The notes below the pieces were generated by a model. That model saw nothing but the letters and a program-made list of their open reading frames with translations. It searched no databases and had not been told where the DNA came from. The translations under genes and the position numbers were made by a program. Source: Thetidibacter halocola (GTDB taxonomy: Bacteria > Pseudomonadota > Alphaproteobacteria > Rhodobacterales > Rhodobacteraceae). Taken from it: a DNA stretch of 64,000 nt. Shown here in pieces: positions 1 through 9,248 of this stretch (position 1 is its first letter; every line of letters starts with the position of its first letter). Location: assembly GCF_018224955.1 (NCBI RefSeq), contig NZ_JAGTUU010000006.1:287923-351922 (forward strand), read 5' to 3'.

Positions 1-447
1 GACCGGCTGATTGACTGGGCCGGCAGCTTTGTCCCCGAGAACCGCGCGCCCTCGGCGCGGGTGGTGCGGGCGCAGGGCCCGGCCTTTACCGACAGCGATT
101 TCGCCTCGGTCACGCTGTGCAACCATGCCTCGCACCGCGCCGTGGAACAGAAGGCCGGCGTGCCCCTGTCGATCCACCGCTGGCGCGGCAACCTCTGGAT
201 CGACGGCCTCGCCCCCTGGGAAGAGTTCGACTGGATCGACCGCGACATCCGGATCGGCGGCGCGGTCCTGCGGGTGCGCGAACGCACCGACCGCTGCCTT
301 GCCACGCAGAACAACCCCGAAACCGGCCGCCGCGACGTGCCGGTCCTGGCCGTTCTCGACACCTGGGACCACCGGGATTTCTCGGTCCGGGCCGAGGTGA
401 TCGAAGGCGGCCCCATCGCAATCGGAGACGAGGTGCGCCGCGCATGA
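1..447 (+). CDS. MOSC domain-containing protein (C-terminal part, 5' end outside window)
   Basis: The reading frame is open from the first base and ends at TGA 445-447, so about 148 C-terminal residues are visible. The protein resembles MOSC-domain proteins (related to the molybdenum cofactor sulfurase C-terminal domain), which bind a metal-sulfur or cofactor group. Seen: the block RWRGNLWIDGLAPWEE followed by a conserved Cys in DRCLATQNNPETGRRD; a Cys at this place is typical of the family. The stop overlaps the engB start as ATGA, which suggests translational coupling. MOSC-engB-argB is a gene order I know from Rhodobacteraceae. The exact substrate cannot be stated. Confidence 0.8.
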   Translation, partial: DRLIDWAGSFVPENRAPSARVVRAQGPAFTDSDFASVTLCNHASHRAVEQKAGVPLSIHRWRGNLWIDGLAPWEEFDWIDRDIRIGGAVLRVRERTDRCLATQNNPETGRRDVPVLAVLDTWDHRDFSVRAEVIEGGPIAIGDEVRRA

Positions 448-1097
448 ACACCCTGCCCTTTCCCATCACCGAGACCCCAGACGAAGCCATCGCCGAGGCC
501 GCACGCAAGCTGTTTGTCGGCGAGGTCGAGTTCCTCAAGGGCGTCGTCGCCATGGACGGGCTGCCGCCCGATGACCGGGTCGAGGTCTGCTTTGCGGGGC
601 GGTCGAACGTCGGCAAGTCGAGCCTGATCAACGCGCTGACGGGCCGCAAGGGGCTGGCGCGCGCGTCTAACACGCCGGGCCGCACGCAGGAGATCAACTA
701 TTTTACGCTGGCCGACAGCCATTTCCTGGTGGACCTGCCGGGTTATGGCTTTGCCAACGCGCCGCTGGCCAAGGTGAAGGAATGGCAGGCGCTGCTGAAG
801 CAATACCTGGCCGGGCGCGTCGGCCTGCGTCGGGCCTTCGTGCTGATCGACTTCCGCCACGGGGTCAAGGCGGTGGACGAAGAGATCATGTCGCTGCTCG
901 ACGGCTCTGCCGTGACCTTTCAGTGCGTCCTGACAAAGGCGGACAAGGTCAAGGCCGCCGACCGCGACCGCGTGCTGGCCCAGGTGCGCGAGAAGCTGGC
1001 CAAGCACCCCGCCGCCTTCCCCGAGATCGTGACCACCAGCAGCGAGACGGGTGACGGCATTCCGACGCTGCGCGCCATCATTGCAGGTCTGGCATAA
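444..1097 (+). CDS. engB: Ribosome biogenesis GTP-binding protein EngB/YsxC
   Basis: 217-residue cytoplasmic GTPase of the EngB/YihA/YsxC family, needed for large ribosomal subunit assembly. Motifs seen: G1 loop GRSNVGKS at residues 52-59, switch region with TPGRTQ, G3 DLPG at 97-100 followed by YGFA, and G4 TKAD at 164-167. Length matches the family (about 200-220). The start ATG at 444 overlaps the stop of the MOSC gene (ATGA). An in-frame longer reading exists upstream on this strand but belongs to a shadow frame of the MOSC gene. argB follows after 46 bases. Confidence 0.95.
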   Translation: MNTLPFPITETPDEAIAEAARKLFVGEVEFLKGVVAMDGLPPDDRVEVCFAGRSNVGKSSLINALTGRKGLARASNTPGRTQEINYFTLADSHFLVDLPGYGFANAPLAKVKEWQALLKQYLAGRVGLRRAFVLIDFRHGVKAVDEEIMSLLDGSAVTFQCVLTKADKVKAADRDRVLAQVREKLAKHPAAFPEIVTTSSETGDGIPTLRAIIAGLA

Positions 1098-1143
1098 CCG
1101 CGCCGGCCGGGGCAGACTGCCCGAGGCCACTGAAGGAATGACG

Positions 1144-2028
1144 ATGAGAAAGCAGAAAATGGACAGAGACTGGATCGCCACCGCCCGGACCCTCTCCGAG
1201 GCGTTGCCCTATCTGCAACGCTATACCGGCGCCATCGTCGTGGTGAAATTCGGCGGCAACGCCATGGGCGACGAGGACGCGATGGCCGAATTCGCCCGCG
1301 ACATCGTGCTGATGCGGCAGGTCGGCGTGAACCCGGTCGTGGTGCATGGCGGCGGGCCGATGATCAACGACCTGCTCAAGCGTCTTGGCATCCAGTCGGA
1401 ATTCGTGCGCGGCAAGCGTGTGACCGACAAGGCCACGGTCGAGGTGGTCGAGATGGTGCTGACCGGTCTCGTGAACAAGCGCATCGTGCAGGCGATCATG
1501 GATGAGGGCGGCCGCGCCGTGGGCCTGTCGGGCAAGGACGACGACATGATGGTGTGCGAGCCCGACGACCCGGAACTGGGCTTTGTCGGCAAGCCGGTCG
1601 AGATGAACGTGCAGGTGCTGCGCGACCTGTTCAAGGCGGGCATCATCCCGGTCGTGGCGCCTGTCGCGACGGGCATGAACGCCAACGAGACGTTCAACGT
1701 GAACGGCGACACCGCCGCCGGCGCCATTGCCGGCGCGCTGAAGGCCGACCGCCTGCTGCTGCTGACCGACGTGGCGGGTGTCAAGAATGCCGAAGGCGAG
1801 GTCGTCACCGAACTGACCCCCGAGGATGTGCGCCAGATGACCGCCGACGGCGTGATTGCGGGCGGCATGATCCCCAAGACCGAAACCGCGCTGAAGGCGA
1901 TCGAGCAGGGCGTGCGCGCCGTGGTCATTGTGGATGGGCGCGTGCCGAATGCCTGCCTGCTGGAATTGTTCACCGAACATGGCTCGGGCTCGATGATCCG
2001 CTCGCCGAACCGCCCGCCGCGGGGATGA
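1144..2028 (+). CDS. argB: Acetylglutamate kinase
   Basis: Catalyses ATP-dependent phosphorylation of N-acetyl-L-glutamate, the second step of arginine biosynthesis, in the cytoplasm. 294 residues, the usual length. Seen: nucleotide-binding lysine in VVKFGGNAM (K35), the substrate loop [10 protein letters not shown] near residue 70, [12 protein letters not shown], and [10 protein letters not shown] toward the C-terminus. Start chosen at ATG 1144 because GAAGGA at 1132-1137 lies six bases upstream; ATG 1138 abuts that site. The frame stays open further upstream over the engB 3' end, but that part has no family similarity. argJ of the same pathway is 33.5 kb away. Confidence 0.95.
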   Translation: MRKQKMDRDWIATARTLSEALPYLQRYTGAIVVVKFGGNAMGDEDAMAEFARDIVLMRQVGVNPVVVHGGGPMINDLLKRLGIQSEFVRGKRVTDKATVEVVEMVLTGLVNKRIVQAIMDEGGRAVGLSGKDDDMMVCEPDDPELGFVGKPVEMNVQVLRDLFKAGIIPVVAPVATGMNANETFNVNGDTAAGAIAGALKADRLLLLTDVAGVKNAEGEVVTELTPEDVRQMTADGVIAGGMIPKTETALKAIEQGVRAVVIVDGRVPNACLLELFTEHGSGSMIRSPNRPPRG

Positions 2029-2678
2029 CCCTCGCGCCGCTGTCGCGTGAGGCCGCCGCCTGCGCACTGTCCGTGCGGGGCGCCTTCCACCCCACAGCGG
2101 AGGACGGCGCGCCTGACGGCACGGGCACCCTGATCCTGCTTGGCCCGGACGAGCCGGATTTCTGGCCGGTGTTCGCAGCCTCGCCGGAATACGGCGATGG
2201 CGCGCCGGATCCGCTCGACCGGTGGTCGAAACGGGTCATCGGAATTCTGGCCGCGCGATGGGGCGGGATGGCGGTCTTTCCCTCGGATGGACCGCCCTGG
2301 CCGCCCTTCATCGGATGGGCGTTACGTTCTGGCCGCGCGTGGGTTGCGCCCGTGGGCCTGCTGGTGCACGAGGCGGCGGGCCTGTTCGCCAGCTATCGCG
2401 GCGCCGTGGTGCTGCCCGACAGGCTGGACCTGCCCGCCGCCCCCGCCATGCCCTGCGATACCTGCGCAGCCAAGCCCTGCGAAACCGCCTGCCCTGTCGG
2501 GGCGATGGCACCCGGGCAGGCCTATGACGTCGCGACGTGCAAGGCGCATGTGACCTCGGAAGCCGGGCGGGAGTGCCGCCAGGGCTGCCTCGTTCGGCGC
2601 GCCTGCCCGGTATCCCGCGCGTTCGGACGGCTGCCGGAACAATCCGCTTTCCACATGCGCGCCTTTCTCGGAGACTAG
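2025..2678 (+). CDS. Ferredoxin-like 4Fe-4S protein
   Basis: 217 residues; the start ATG 2025 overlaps the argB stop (ATGA), implying coupled translation. The C-terminal half carries a cysteine pattern [17 protein letters not shown] (C-x2-C-x4-C-x3-CP), typical of a 4Fe-4S cluster. A second group of cysteines follows in [20 protein letters not shown]. The N-terminal half has no motif I recognise. The arrangement resembles the C-terminal ferredoxin part of QueG-like proteins, but the cobalamin-binding part is absent. Such a ferredoxin-like gene beside argB is familiar in Rhodobacteraceae; its redox partner is unknown. Confidence 0.75.
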   Translation: MTLAPLSREAAACALSVRGAFHPTAEDGAPDGTGTLILLGPDEPDFWPVFAASPEYGDGAPDPLDRWSKRVIGILAARWGGMAVFPSDGPPWPPFIGWALRSGRAWVAPVGLLVHEAAGLFASYRGAVVLPDRLDLPAAPAMPCDTCAAKPCETACPVGAMAPGQAYDVATCKAHVTSEAGRECRQGCLVRRACPVSRAFGRLPEQSAFHMRAFLGD

Positions 2679-2681
2679 GCC

Positions 2682-3161
2682 ATGCCCACGCTGATCCTGA
2701 TGCGCCACGCCAAGTCGGACTGGAGCTTTGCCGAGCCGGATCACGAGCGTCCGCTGAACGCCCGCGGGATCGCGAATGCGCGCGCGATGGGCGACTGGCT
2801 GCGCGCACAGGGGCTGGCGCCCGACATGGCGCAGGTGTCGACCGCGCGGCGCACGCGTGAAACCTTTGGCCTGCTGGGGCTGGACACGGCGGCACAGTTC
2901 TTGCCAACGCTCTATCACGCAGAACCGGAGATCATGCTGGATTGCCTGCGCGAGGCCGATGGAGAGACCGTGCTGATGGTCGGACACAATCCAGGCATCA
3001 CCGAATTCGCACACATGCTGCTGGCCGAACCGCCAGCGCATGAGCGCTGGGACGCCCTGCCGACCTGCGCCACGCTGGTCGCGGCCTTTGACACCCCGTG
3101 GAACGAAACAACGCCCGGCACGGGCCGGGCGCTGCATTTCGTCGTGCCGAAAGAGCTTTAA
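2682..3161 (+). CDS. SixA-type histidine phosphatase family protein
   Basis: 159 residues, starting three bases after the previous stop. It belongs to the histidine phosphatase superfamily: LMRHAK at residues 6-11 holds the catalytic histidine H9 next to R8, and VGHNPG near residue 100 holds the second active-site histidine (H102). Small size and the RHAKSDW signature match SixA-like phosphohistidine phosphatases, which remove phosphate from HPt domains or PTS proteins. The true substrate here is inferred only. A GC-rich inverted repeat at 3165-3192 separates it from the convergent aapP. Confidence 0.85.
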   Translation: MPTLILMRHAKSDWSFAEPDHERPLNARGIANARAMGDWLRAQGLAPDMAQVSTARRTRETFGLLGLDTAAQFLPTLYHAEPEIMLDCLREADGETVLMVGHNPGITEFAHMLLAEPPAHERWDALPTCATLVAAFDTPWNETTPGTGRALHFVVPKEL

Positions 3162-3193
3162 CGCGGGCGGCTGCCCCCCGCGCGCCGCCGCCC

Positions 3194-3958
3194 TCAGTGA
3201 CCGAGGATCTGGCTCAGGAACAGCTTGGTCCGCTCGTTCTGCGGGTTGTTGAAGAATTCCTTGGGCTCGTTCTGTTCGACGATCTGGCCCTGGTCCATGA
3301 AGATCACACGGTTCGCAACCGCCTGGGCAAAGCCCATCTCGTGCGTCACGCAGAGCATGGTCATACCCTCTTCGGCCAGTTCGACCATCGTATCCAGCAC
3401 TTCCTTGATCATCTCGGGGTCGAGCGCCGAGGTCGGTTCGTCGAACAGCATGATCCGGGGCCGCATGCAGAGCGAGCGCGCGATGGCCACCCGCTGCTGC
3501 TGGCCGCCGGACAACTGGCCGGGATACTTGTTGGCCTGTTCCGGGATCTTGACCTTGGTCAGAAAGTGCATCGCCGTTTCTTCGGCTTCGCGCTTGGGGA
3601 CCTTGCGGACCCAGATCGGTGCCAGTGTGCAATTTTCCAGGATGGTCAGGTGCGGGAACAGGTTGAAGTGCTGGAACACCATCCCGACCTCGGAGCGGAT
3701 CTTGTCGATGTTCTTGATGTCCGAGGACAGCACCGTCCCGTCCACCTCGATCCGCCCCTTCTGGTGCTCTTCCAGCGCGTTGATGCAGCGGATCAGCGTC
3801 GATTTCCCAGAGCCGGACGGCCCGGCGATGACGATCCGCTCTCCGCGATTGACCGTAAGGTCGATGTCACGCAGGACGTGGAAGGTGCCATACCACTTGT
3901 TCATCTTCTCGATGGTGATGGCTATCTCGTTCGAGACTTTCATTGCGGCTTCGGCCAT
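3194..3958 (-). CDS. aapP: General L-amino acid ABC transporter, ATP-binding protein AapP
   Basis: Cytoplasmic ATPase of a polar amino-acid importer, 254 residues. Seen: Walker [10 protein letters not shown] at 46-54, signature LSGGQQQR, Walker [13 protein letters not shown], and H-loop CVTHEMGFA. Start ATG at 3958 (MAEAAMKVS) fits family alignments; the frame extends upstream through the intergenic region and into aapM without family similarity. It is the last gene of aapJ-aapQ-aapM-aapP, 47 bases after aapM. The high similarity of the whole cluster to the broad-specificity Aap system makes the assignment safe, though exact substrates cannot be read from sequence. Confidence 0.93.
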   Translation of the reverse strand: MAEAAMKVSNEIAITIEKMNKWYGTFHVLRDIDLTVNRGERIVIAGPSGSGKSTLIRCINALEEHQKGRIEVDGTVLSSDIKNIDKIRSEVGMVFQHFNLFPHLTILENCTLAPIWVRKVPKREAEETAMHFLTKVKIPEQANKYPGQLSGGQQQRVAIARSLCMRPRIMLFDEPTSALDPEMIKEVLDTMVELAEEGMTMLCVTHEMGFAQAVANRVIFMDQGQIVEQNEPKEFFNNPQNERTKLFLSQILGH

Positions 3959-4005
3959 TGTGGCGACTCCTGATTCTTGCGCTATCGCTTCGCTGCTCAG
4001 CGCGT

Positions 4006-5301
4006 TTATCGGTGATCCGTGGCAAGCTGACGCTCGAGCCACTGGGAATATTGCGAGATTCCGTAGCAGACCGGGAAAAACAGCAGGATCGCGAAACCCC
4101 ACAGCTCCCAGTAGACGCCGTTCCATTCGGTCGAGGCAAGGATCGGCCCGCGGATCATGCCCACCAGGTCGAACATCGAGATGACCGAGACCAGCGTCGT
4201 GTCCTTGAACAGGCCCACGGCCACGTTCACGATGCCGGGGATCGAGATCTTGAGCGCCTGCGGCATGATGATCAGCCGCATGGCCTGCGCATAGTCGAGG
4301 CCAAGGCTGTCGGCCGCCTCGTACTGGCCCTTGGGCAGTGCTGCGAGGCCACCACGGATCACCTCGGCGATATAGGCCGAGCTGAACATCGTGATCATGA
4401 TGATGACCCGCAGGATCAGGTCAAAGTTGGTGCCCGGCGGCAGGAAGTAGGCCAGCACCACGTTCGCCACGAAGAGCAAAGTGATGAGCGGCACGCCGCG
4501 GATGAACTCGATGAAGACGACGCAGATCCACTTGATGATCGGCATGTTGCTCTGCCGGCCCAGCGCCAGCAGGATGCCCAGCGGCAGCGACAGCGACACG
4601 CAGACTGTGCCAAGGATGAAGTTCAGCATGAACCCACCCATGTCGCGTGACGGCACCGGCTCCAGCGCGATCAGGTTCGGCGTGGTGCCGGCAATGAGGC
4701 CACCGACATACCAGACGATGGCCGCCGTCACCACGGCAGCACCAAGCGCCGAGGCAAAGCCCGATGCCTTTTCCACCCGCGGAAAGACCGTCGCGGCCGC
4801 GACGAAGCCCAGCAGCGCAAAGAGCGGCGTCAGCACGGTGCCCCCCCAGATCAGCCAGAAGGCGATGAACGGGTAGAGCGCGGTGAACAGCAGCAGCTTG
4901 CGCGGCAGGAACATCGCGAACAACATCGGCGCCGCCGCAAAGGCCAGCAGGACAAAAGCCAGGATCGGCCGCCAGTACTGGTCGTTGGGATAGGTAAAGC
5001 CGAACAGAAGCTGATTCCAGCGTTCGGTCAGGACCGAGAAACACGCCCCGGTCGTGCCTTGCAGGATTTCGCGGCATTCCGCCAGCGAGCTTGTCGCCCA
5101 CATGCCGTTGGCGAACCACGGCCAGGCGCCGACCACGATCTTGATGATCAGGTAAAGCGCCACAATCGTCAGGATCGAGTTCAGCACATCCGGGAACAGG
5201 TTGGCACGGACCCACTTGATGATCCCGGTTTCCGACGCAGGCGGCGGCTGCTCTGGCAGCATCGTGTCCCGGACAAAGGCGAGGGAGGCTTTTTCCGTCA
5301 T
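4006..5301 (-). CDS. aapM: General L-amino acid ABC transporter permease AapM
   Basis: 431-residue inner-membrane permease. The first half has several hydrophobic segments and a long insert; the C-terminal ~220 residues form the usual His/Glu/Gln-type BPD_transp_1 core with the coupling motif [22 protein letters not shown] that contacts AapP. The long N-terminal extension is typical of AapM compared with ordinary 220-250 residue amino-acid permeases. It starts one base after the aapQ stop, so the two permeases are co-translated. Confidence 0.92.
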   Translation of the reverse strand: MTEKASLAFVRDTMLPEQPPPASETGIIKWVRANLFPDVLNSILTIVALYLIIKIVVGAWPWFANGMWATSSLAECREILQGTTGACFSVLTERWNQLLFGFTYPNDQYWRPILAFVLLAFAAAPMLFAMFLPRKLLLFTALYPFIAFWLIWGGTVLTPLFALLGFVAAATVFPRVEKASGFASALGAAVVTAAIVWYVGGLIAGTTPNLIALEPVPSRDMGGFMLNFILGTVCVSLSLPLGILLALGRQSNMPIIKWICVVFIEFIRGVPLITLLFVANVVLAYFLPPGTNFDLILRVIIMITMFSSAYIAEVIRGGLAALPKGQYEAADSLGLDYAQAMRLIIMPQALKISIPGIVNVAVGLFKDTTLVSVISMFDLVGMIRGPILASTEWNGVYWELWGFAILLFFPVCYGISQYSQWLERQLATDHR

Positions 5302-5302
5302 C

Positions 5303-6532
5303 TCAGCGCTCCTTCAGCTTCACGGCGTTGTTGTAGGCGTTCATGATTGCCGAGATCGCAAGGCTGATGGTCAGGTAGAAGAGCATCAGCAGCAGAACGC
5401 ATTCGATCGCCCGCCCGGTCTGGTTCAGCGTGATGCCGCCCAGCGTGCCGGTCAGATCCATGTAGCCCACGGCAATCGCCAGCGAGCTGTTCTTGGTCAG
5501 GTTCAGGTATTGCGAGATCAGCGGCGGGATGATGACCCGCAGCGCCTGCGGCAGGATCACCAGGTTCATGATCCGGTTCGGGCGCAGGCCAAGGCTGGCC
5601 GCCGCCTCTGTCTGCCCCTTGGAGATTGCGAGAATGCCGGCGCGGACGTTTTCCGCGATGAAGGCCGCCGTATAGATCGACAGCGCGAACCACAGCGCGA
5701 TCAGGGAGTTCCGGGCAAAGATCCCGCCCTGGAAGTTGAAGCCAGCCAGCGCCGGGATTTCCCAGTGCAGGCCTTGCGCCAAAAGGACAATCAGAAGCGG
5801 CACGAACCAGATGCCCAGCGTCAGGTACCAGGTGGTGGGTCTGACGCCGGTCGCTTCCTGCGTCTTGCTGGCCCAGGCCGACAGCTTGCGTGAGCCGAAG
5901 AAGCTGGCGATCAGAACGCCGATGACAACCAGCCAACCGGCGCCACCAGCCGCCCATTCGGCGGTGAAATAGGGTCGCGGCAGGTAGAAACCCCGCCCGG
6001 TGAACGCGAACAGCCCGCCCAGCATCGACGCGGTCGCGTCGTCGCCCCGGAAATCGCGCGGTTGTGGCAGCACGGCGATGAAGATCGCCATGATGACCAG
6101 GATCCAGATCAGCACCGGCACGTTGCGGAAGATCTCGACGTAAAGCGACATGATCTTGCGAACCAGCCAGTTCTTGGACAGGCGCAAGACGCCGACGAAG
6201 ACGCCGATGACCGTTGCCGTGATGCAGCCCAGGAAGGCGACCAGCAGCGTGTTCAGCACACCCACCATGGCGGCACGCCAATGGGTCGACTGGCTGTCAT
6301 ACTCGATGAGGCGTTGGTTGATGTCGTAGCCTGCCGGGCTTCCGAGAAAGCCGTAGGAGATGTTCAGACCGGCTGCCCGAAGGTTCTGGACCAGGTTCCA
6401 ACCCAGGTAGGACATGAGCGCGATCACGCAGAGCAGCGCGATGAACTGGAACGTGTAGGAGCGATAGCGCGTGTCGTTGATCAGTTTTGAAAACTGGAAC
6501 GATTGCGACGGCGGGTCGCTGAGGGTCGTCAT
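5303..6532 (-). CDS. aapQ: General L-amino acid ABC transporter permease AapQ
   Basis: 409-residue inner-membrane permease, partner of AapM. N-terminal membrane segment near residues 25-50 (YTFQFIALLCVIALMSYLG). A periplasmic region follows, then the transport core with NVRAGILAISKGQTEAAASLG, the EAA loop that meets the ATPase. AapQ-type proteins are 385-410 residues, so the length fits. It lies 131 bases downstream of aapJ; that gap holds an intrinsic terminator, so expression is probably lower than that of the binding protein. Confidence 0.92.
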   Translation of the reverse strand: MTTLSDPPSQSFQFSKLINDTRYRSYTFQFIALLCVIALMSYLGWNLVQNLRAAGLNISYGFLGSPAGYDINQRLIEYDSQSTHWRAAMVGVLNTLLVAFLGCITATVIGVFVGVLRLSKNWLVRKIMSLYVEIFRNVPVLIWILVIMAIFIAVLPQPRDFRGDDATASMLGGLFAFTGRGFYLPRPYFTAEWAAGGAGWLVVIGVLIASFFGSRKLSAWASKTQEATGVRPTTWYLTLGIWFVPLLIVLLAQGLHWEIPALAGFNFQGGIFARNSLIALWFALSIYTAAFIAENVRAGILAISKGQTEAAASLGLRPNRIMNLVILPQALRVIIPPLISQYLNLTKNSSLAIAVGYMDLTGTLGGITLNQTGRAIECVLLLMLFYLTISLAISAIMNAYNNAVKLKER

Positions 6533-6621
6533 GGCGAGTATCCCTGTTTCGTCCGCGTCTTGGCCGCCTGGCGGTTCGCCCGCTCTTTCGACGGATGCGG
6601 AATTCTCGTTATGTCTGGTAG

Positions 6622-6649
6622 AAAAAGGGGCGCGGAATGCCCGCGCCCC
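6622..6649 (-). terminator. Intrinsic terminator after aapJ
   Basis: Perfect 9-bp stem GGGGCGCGG (6627-6635) / CCGCGCCCC (6641-6649) with a 5-base loop. On the minus strand it is followed by a run of five T (6626-6622). It sits between aapJ and aapQ, 15 bases past the aapJ stop. Partial readthrough here would give far more binding protein than permease. Confidence 0.85.
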
Positions 6650-6663
6650 TCTCCGTCGTCAGG

Positions 6664-7680
6664 TCAGCGGAACGGCGGGCTGTAGAGCAAGCCGCCATCG
6701 GTCCACTGCGCGTTCAGTCCGCGTGCCAGACCGATCGGAGTGCTCTCGCCGATGTTCTTCTCGAACAGTTCGCCGTAGTTGCCGCCGGCCTTGATGGCGC
6801 GCATCGCCCACTGGTTGTCGAGACCGACCATCGGGCCAAGATCCCCTTCGGTGCCAAGCAGGCGGTTGATCTCCGGGTTGTCGGTGCCGGCTGCCAGCTC
6901 GTCGACGTTGGCCGAGGTGACGCCGTATTCTTCGGCGGCAATCAGGGCATTCAGCGTCCACATGACGATGTCACCCCAGTCGTTGTCTCCGTGGCGGACC
7001 AGCGGACCCAGCGGCTCTTTCGAGATGATTTCCGGCAGGATGATGTGGTCTGCCGGGGTCTCGAAAGCGGCGCGGGTCGCGGCCAGGCCGGATGCGTCGG
7101 TGGTGTAGACGTCACAGGCGCCTTCCAGGTACAGCGGCTGCGCTTCGGCGTTGGTCTCGATCGGAACCGGCTCGTAGCTGATGTTGTTGGCGCGGAAGAA
7201 GTCCGCGAGGTTCAACTCGGTCGTTGTGCCGGTCTGGATGCAGACGGTCGCGCCATCGAGTTCCTTGGCCGAGGACACGCCCAGTGCCTTCGGAACCATG
7301 AAGCCCTGGCCGTCATAGTAGTTGACGCCCACGAAGTCGAACTTCAGGTCGGTGTCGCGCGAGAAGGTCCAGGTCGTGTTGCGAGCCAGCACATCGATCT
7401 CGCCCGAGGCGAGCGCGGTGAAGCGCGTCTTGCCGGTGGTCGGCACGAATTCGACGGCGGTCGGGTCGCCCAGAACGGCGGCAGCGATGGCACGGCACAC
7501 ACCCACGTCGAAACCGTCCCACTGGCCGTTTGCGTCGGGAGCGGCAAAGCCGACCAGACCGGTCGTCACGCCACAGTTCAGCTTGCCCCGGGCCTTCACA
7601 TCGTCAAGTGTCGCGGCGCCCGCAGCGGCGGCCGCGAGGCCGGCGACAGTCAGTGCGCCGAGAAACACGGATTTTTTCAT
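6664..7680 (-). CDS. aapJ: General L-amino acid ABC transporter substrate-binding protein AapJ
   Basis: 338-residue periplasmic binding protein. A signal peptide is evident: MKKSVFLGALTVAGLAAAAA, with likely cleavage after AGAA or AGA near residue 22. The mature part begins TLDDVKARGKLNCGV, typical of family 3 solute-binding proteins, with GFDVGVCRAIAAAVLGD, FTALASGEIDVLARNTTWT and DGQGFMVPKALGV. It captures polar amino acids and delivers them to AapQM. A CCGCA-TTCG-TGCGG hairpin lies in the 5' leader just upstream of the GGAAGAGG ribosome binding site. Confidence 0.94.
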   Translation of the reverse strand: MKKSVFLGALTVAGLAAAAAGAATLDDVKARGKLNCGVTTGLVGFAAPDANGQWDGFDVGVCRAIAAAVLGDPTAVEFVPTTGKTRFTALASGEIDVLARNTTWTFSRDTDLKFDFVGVNYYDGQGFMVPKALGVSSAKELDGATVCIQTGTTTELNLADFFRANNISYEPVPIETNAEAQPLYLEGACDVYTTDASGLAATRAAFETPADHIILPEIISKEPLGPLVRHGDNDWGDIVMWTLNALIAAEEYGVTSANVDELAAGTDNPEINRLLGTEGDLGPMVGLDNQWAMRAIKAGGNYGELFEKNIGESTPIGLARGLNAQWTDGGLLYSPPFR

Positions 7681-7857
7681 GTTTACCTCTTCCTGTTATC
7701 CGCACGAATGCGGCTGATCCCTTTTCGGGTTGTCTTGCCAAAGTAGGGTGTCCCCCGCTCAGTGTCATGAGTTTGGGCGCATTCCTGCGAAAACGTCAAC
7801 CCAAGAGCCGGGAAAACAGGCAGACCTGCATAGGTTGCCCAAACGGAAAGCAGCGGC

Positions 7858-8577
7858 CTAGGCGGCGCCGGGGTTCGCAAGCTGGAAATACGTCGCGGCA
7901 TGGTTGAATTCACCGCGCTTATACTCCGCCGTTGCTTGCGCTTCCTCGTCCGCGCCCCATTGCTCTGCCTGCCATGTCTCGTCAATGCGGGACAGGGACC
8001 AGAGCGTGTCGGGATCGTGCAGCCGTTCCGCCGTGGCGAAACCGAGAATCAGCGACCCTGTAAGCGATACCAGATCATGGAACGCAGCCAGCCGGAAGGC
8101 ATCCAGCGTGTGGACCCGCGCCGACAGTCGCGCCAGCGCGGCGGCATCCTGCGGCGCGTGGATCACGCCAAGGCGCGGCACAAGCCTCGCGCCCAGCGCA
8201 GCCCCGGCCCAGTCCAGAACCGGATCCCATGCGTCGGCCTGCCGGCTGACCAGTTCTTCGGGGTGATCGGCACGGTAACACAGCAGGTCGGCATCGCCAT
8301 AGGCCCCCAGCATGTCGGCCACCTCGGCGTGTTGCAGCGTGACCTTGTCCAGGGCCGAGTTGCTCATCCGGGTGAAGGGCATGGTGGCAGGATTGACCCG
8401 CGCCTCTTGCGCGTCCCATTCTGCCGCGATCTGACGGGCCAGTGCCTCGGTCGGGACGACAAGCGGCGTCTTTGCCGGTGTGCGCACCGGGCGGCCGTCT
8501 AGCGTCACGGCCCAGCCAGCGCCCTGCGGCGTGACCTCGGCGGATTTCCAGAAGCGTTTGGGGGCCCATTCGCTCAT
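7858..8577 (-). CDS. ATP12 family chaperone (F1-ATPase assembly)
   Basis: 239 residues, ATP12 family. In mitochondria ATP12 chaperones the F1 alpha subunit; the alphaproteobacterial homologue is thought to do the same. Seen: KRFWKSAEV near the N-terminus, VTLDGRPVRTPAKTPLVVPT, IAAEWDAQ and MPFTRMSNSALD, all hallmark blocks. The start overlaps the stop of the upstream HAD phosphatase by four bases (ATGA), so the genes are co-translated. Confidence 0.9.
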   Translation of the reverse strand: MSEWAPKRFWKSAEVTPQGAGWAVTLDGRPVRTPAKTPLVVPTEALARQIAAEWDAQEARVNPATMPFTRMSNSALDKVTLQHAEVADMLGAYGDADLLCYRADHPEELVSRQADAWDPVLDWAGAALGARLVPRLGVIHAPQDAAALARLSARVHTLDAFRLAAFHDLVSLTGSLILGFATAERLHDPDTLWSLSRIDETWQAEQWGADEEAQATAEYKRGEFNHAATYFQLANPGAA

Positions 8578-9248
8578 GTCGCAAGCTCCAGCAGATCGTC
8601 CAGAACGCGGCCCAGCGCGGCGGTGTCCTCCACCACGCGGTCGGCCCCGGACAGGTGTGGCGCGGGGTGATAGCCCCAGGTCACGCCGACGGAGCGGATC
8701 CGCGCGGCGCGCGCCATGTCGATGTCGAAAGAAGTGTCGCCGATCATCACCGCGCGGCCGGCATCGATGCCGGTCTCTGCCAGGCAGGTCAGCAGCATCG
8801 AAGGGTGCGGTTTCGACGGGTGATCGTCAGCGCATTGCGCCGTCACGAAGAAGCGCCGCAGGTCGAGCGTGTCCAGCAACGCCTCCAGCCCACGCCGCGA
8901 CTTGCCCGTGGCGATGCCCAGCAACAGGTCGTCGCGGGCATGAAGAGCCTCGAGCAGCGGCCGGATGCCATCATACAGCGGCGACGAGGCCGCGCCGTTC
9001 TGGTGACGCAGCCGCGCGTAGCTGGTCTTGTAGGCCTCGACCATCCGCGCCAGCCGATCGTCGGACTCGTCCCCGGCAAGCCGCGCGATGGCGCCGGGCA
9101 GGGACAGGCCCACCACGCCCAGCACCTCGGTGCGGGCGGGCGCGGGGCGGCCGATCTCGGCAAAGGCCGCCTCCATCGAGGCGAGGATATCCGCCTGGCT
9201 GTCGACCAGCGTGCCGTCGACGTCGAAGATCACCAGCCGCAGGGTCAA
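8574..9248 (-). CDS. HAD-IA family hydrolase (phosphoglycolate phosphatase-like)
   Basis: 224 residues. Motif I FDVDGTLVDSQ lies at the very N-terminus with the nucleophile and acid-base aspartates. Motif II-like GIATGKSRRGLE, and motif IV GDTSFDIDMARAARI near the C-terminus. A phosphomonoesterase of the Gph-like group; the true substrate is not evident. No ATG precedes motif I closely, so the start is taken as TTG 9248, whose last two bases are part of the rluA-family stop (TTGA overlap). A CTG or GTG slightly downstream is possible. Its stop overlaps the ATP12 start. Confidence 0.88.
   Translation of the reverse strand: MTLRLVIFDVDGTLVDSQADILASMEAAFAEIGRPAPARTEVLGVVGLSLPGAIARLAGDESDDRLARMVEAYKTSYARLRHQNGAASSPLYDGIRPLLEALHARDDLLLGIATGKSRRGLEALLDTLDLRRFFVTAQCADDHPSKPHPSMLLTCLAETGIDAGRAVMIGDTSFDIDMARAARIRSVGVTWGYHPAPHLSGADRVVEDTAALGRVLDDLLELAT

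Noticed and set aside
3165..3192. GGGCGGC/GCCGCC(G)CCC inverted repeat between SixA and aapP as a terminator
   Set aside because: Imperfect, GC-rich with a long loop and no T run on either strand; too weak to annotate.
2322..3632. 436-codon open frame on the minus strand over the ferredoxin, SixA and aapP genes
   Set aside because: It crosses three well-supported genes in other frames and has arginine/histidine-rich shadow composition and no start signal.
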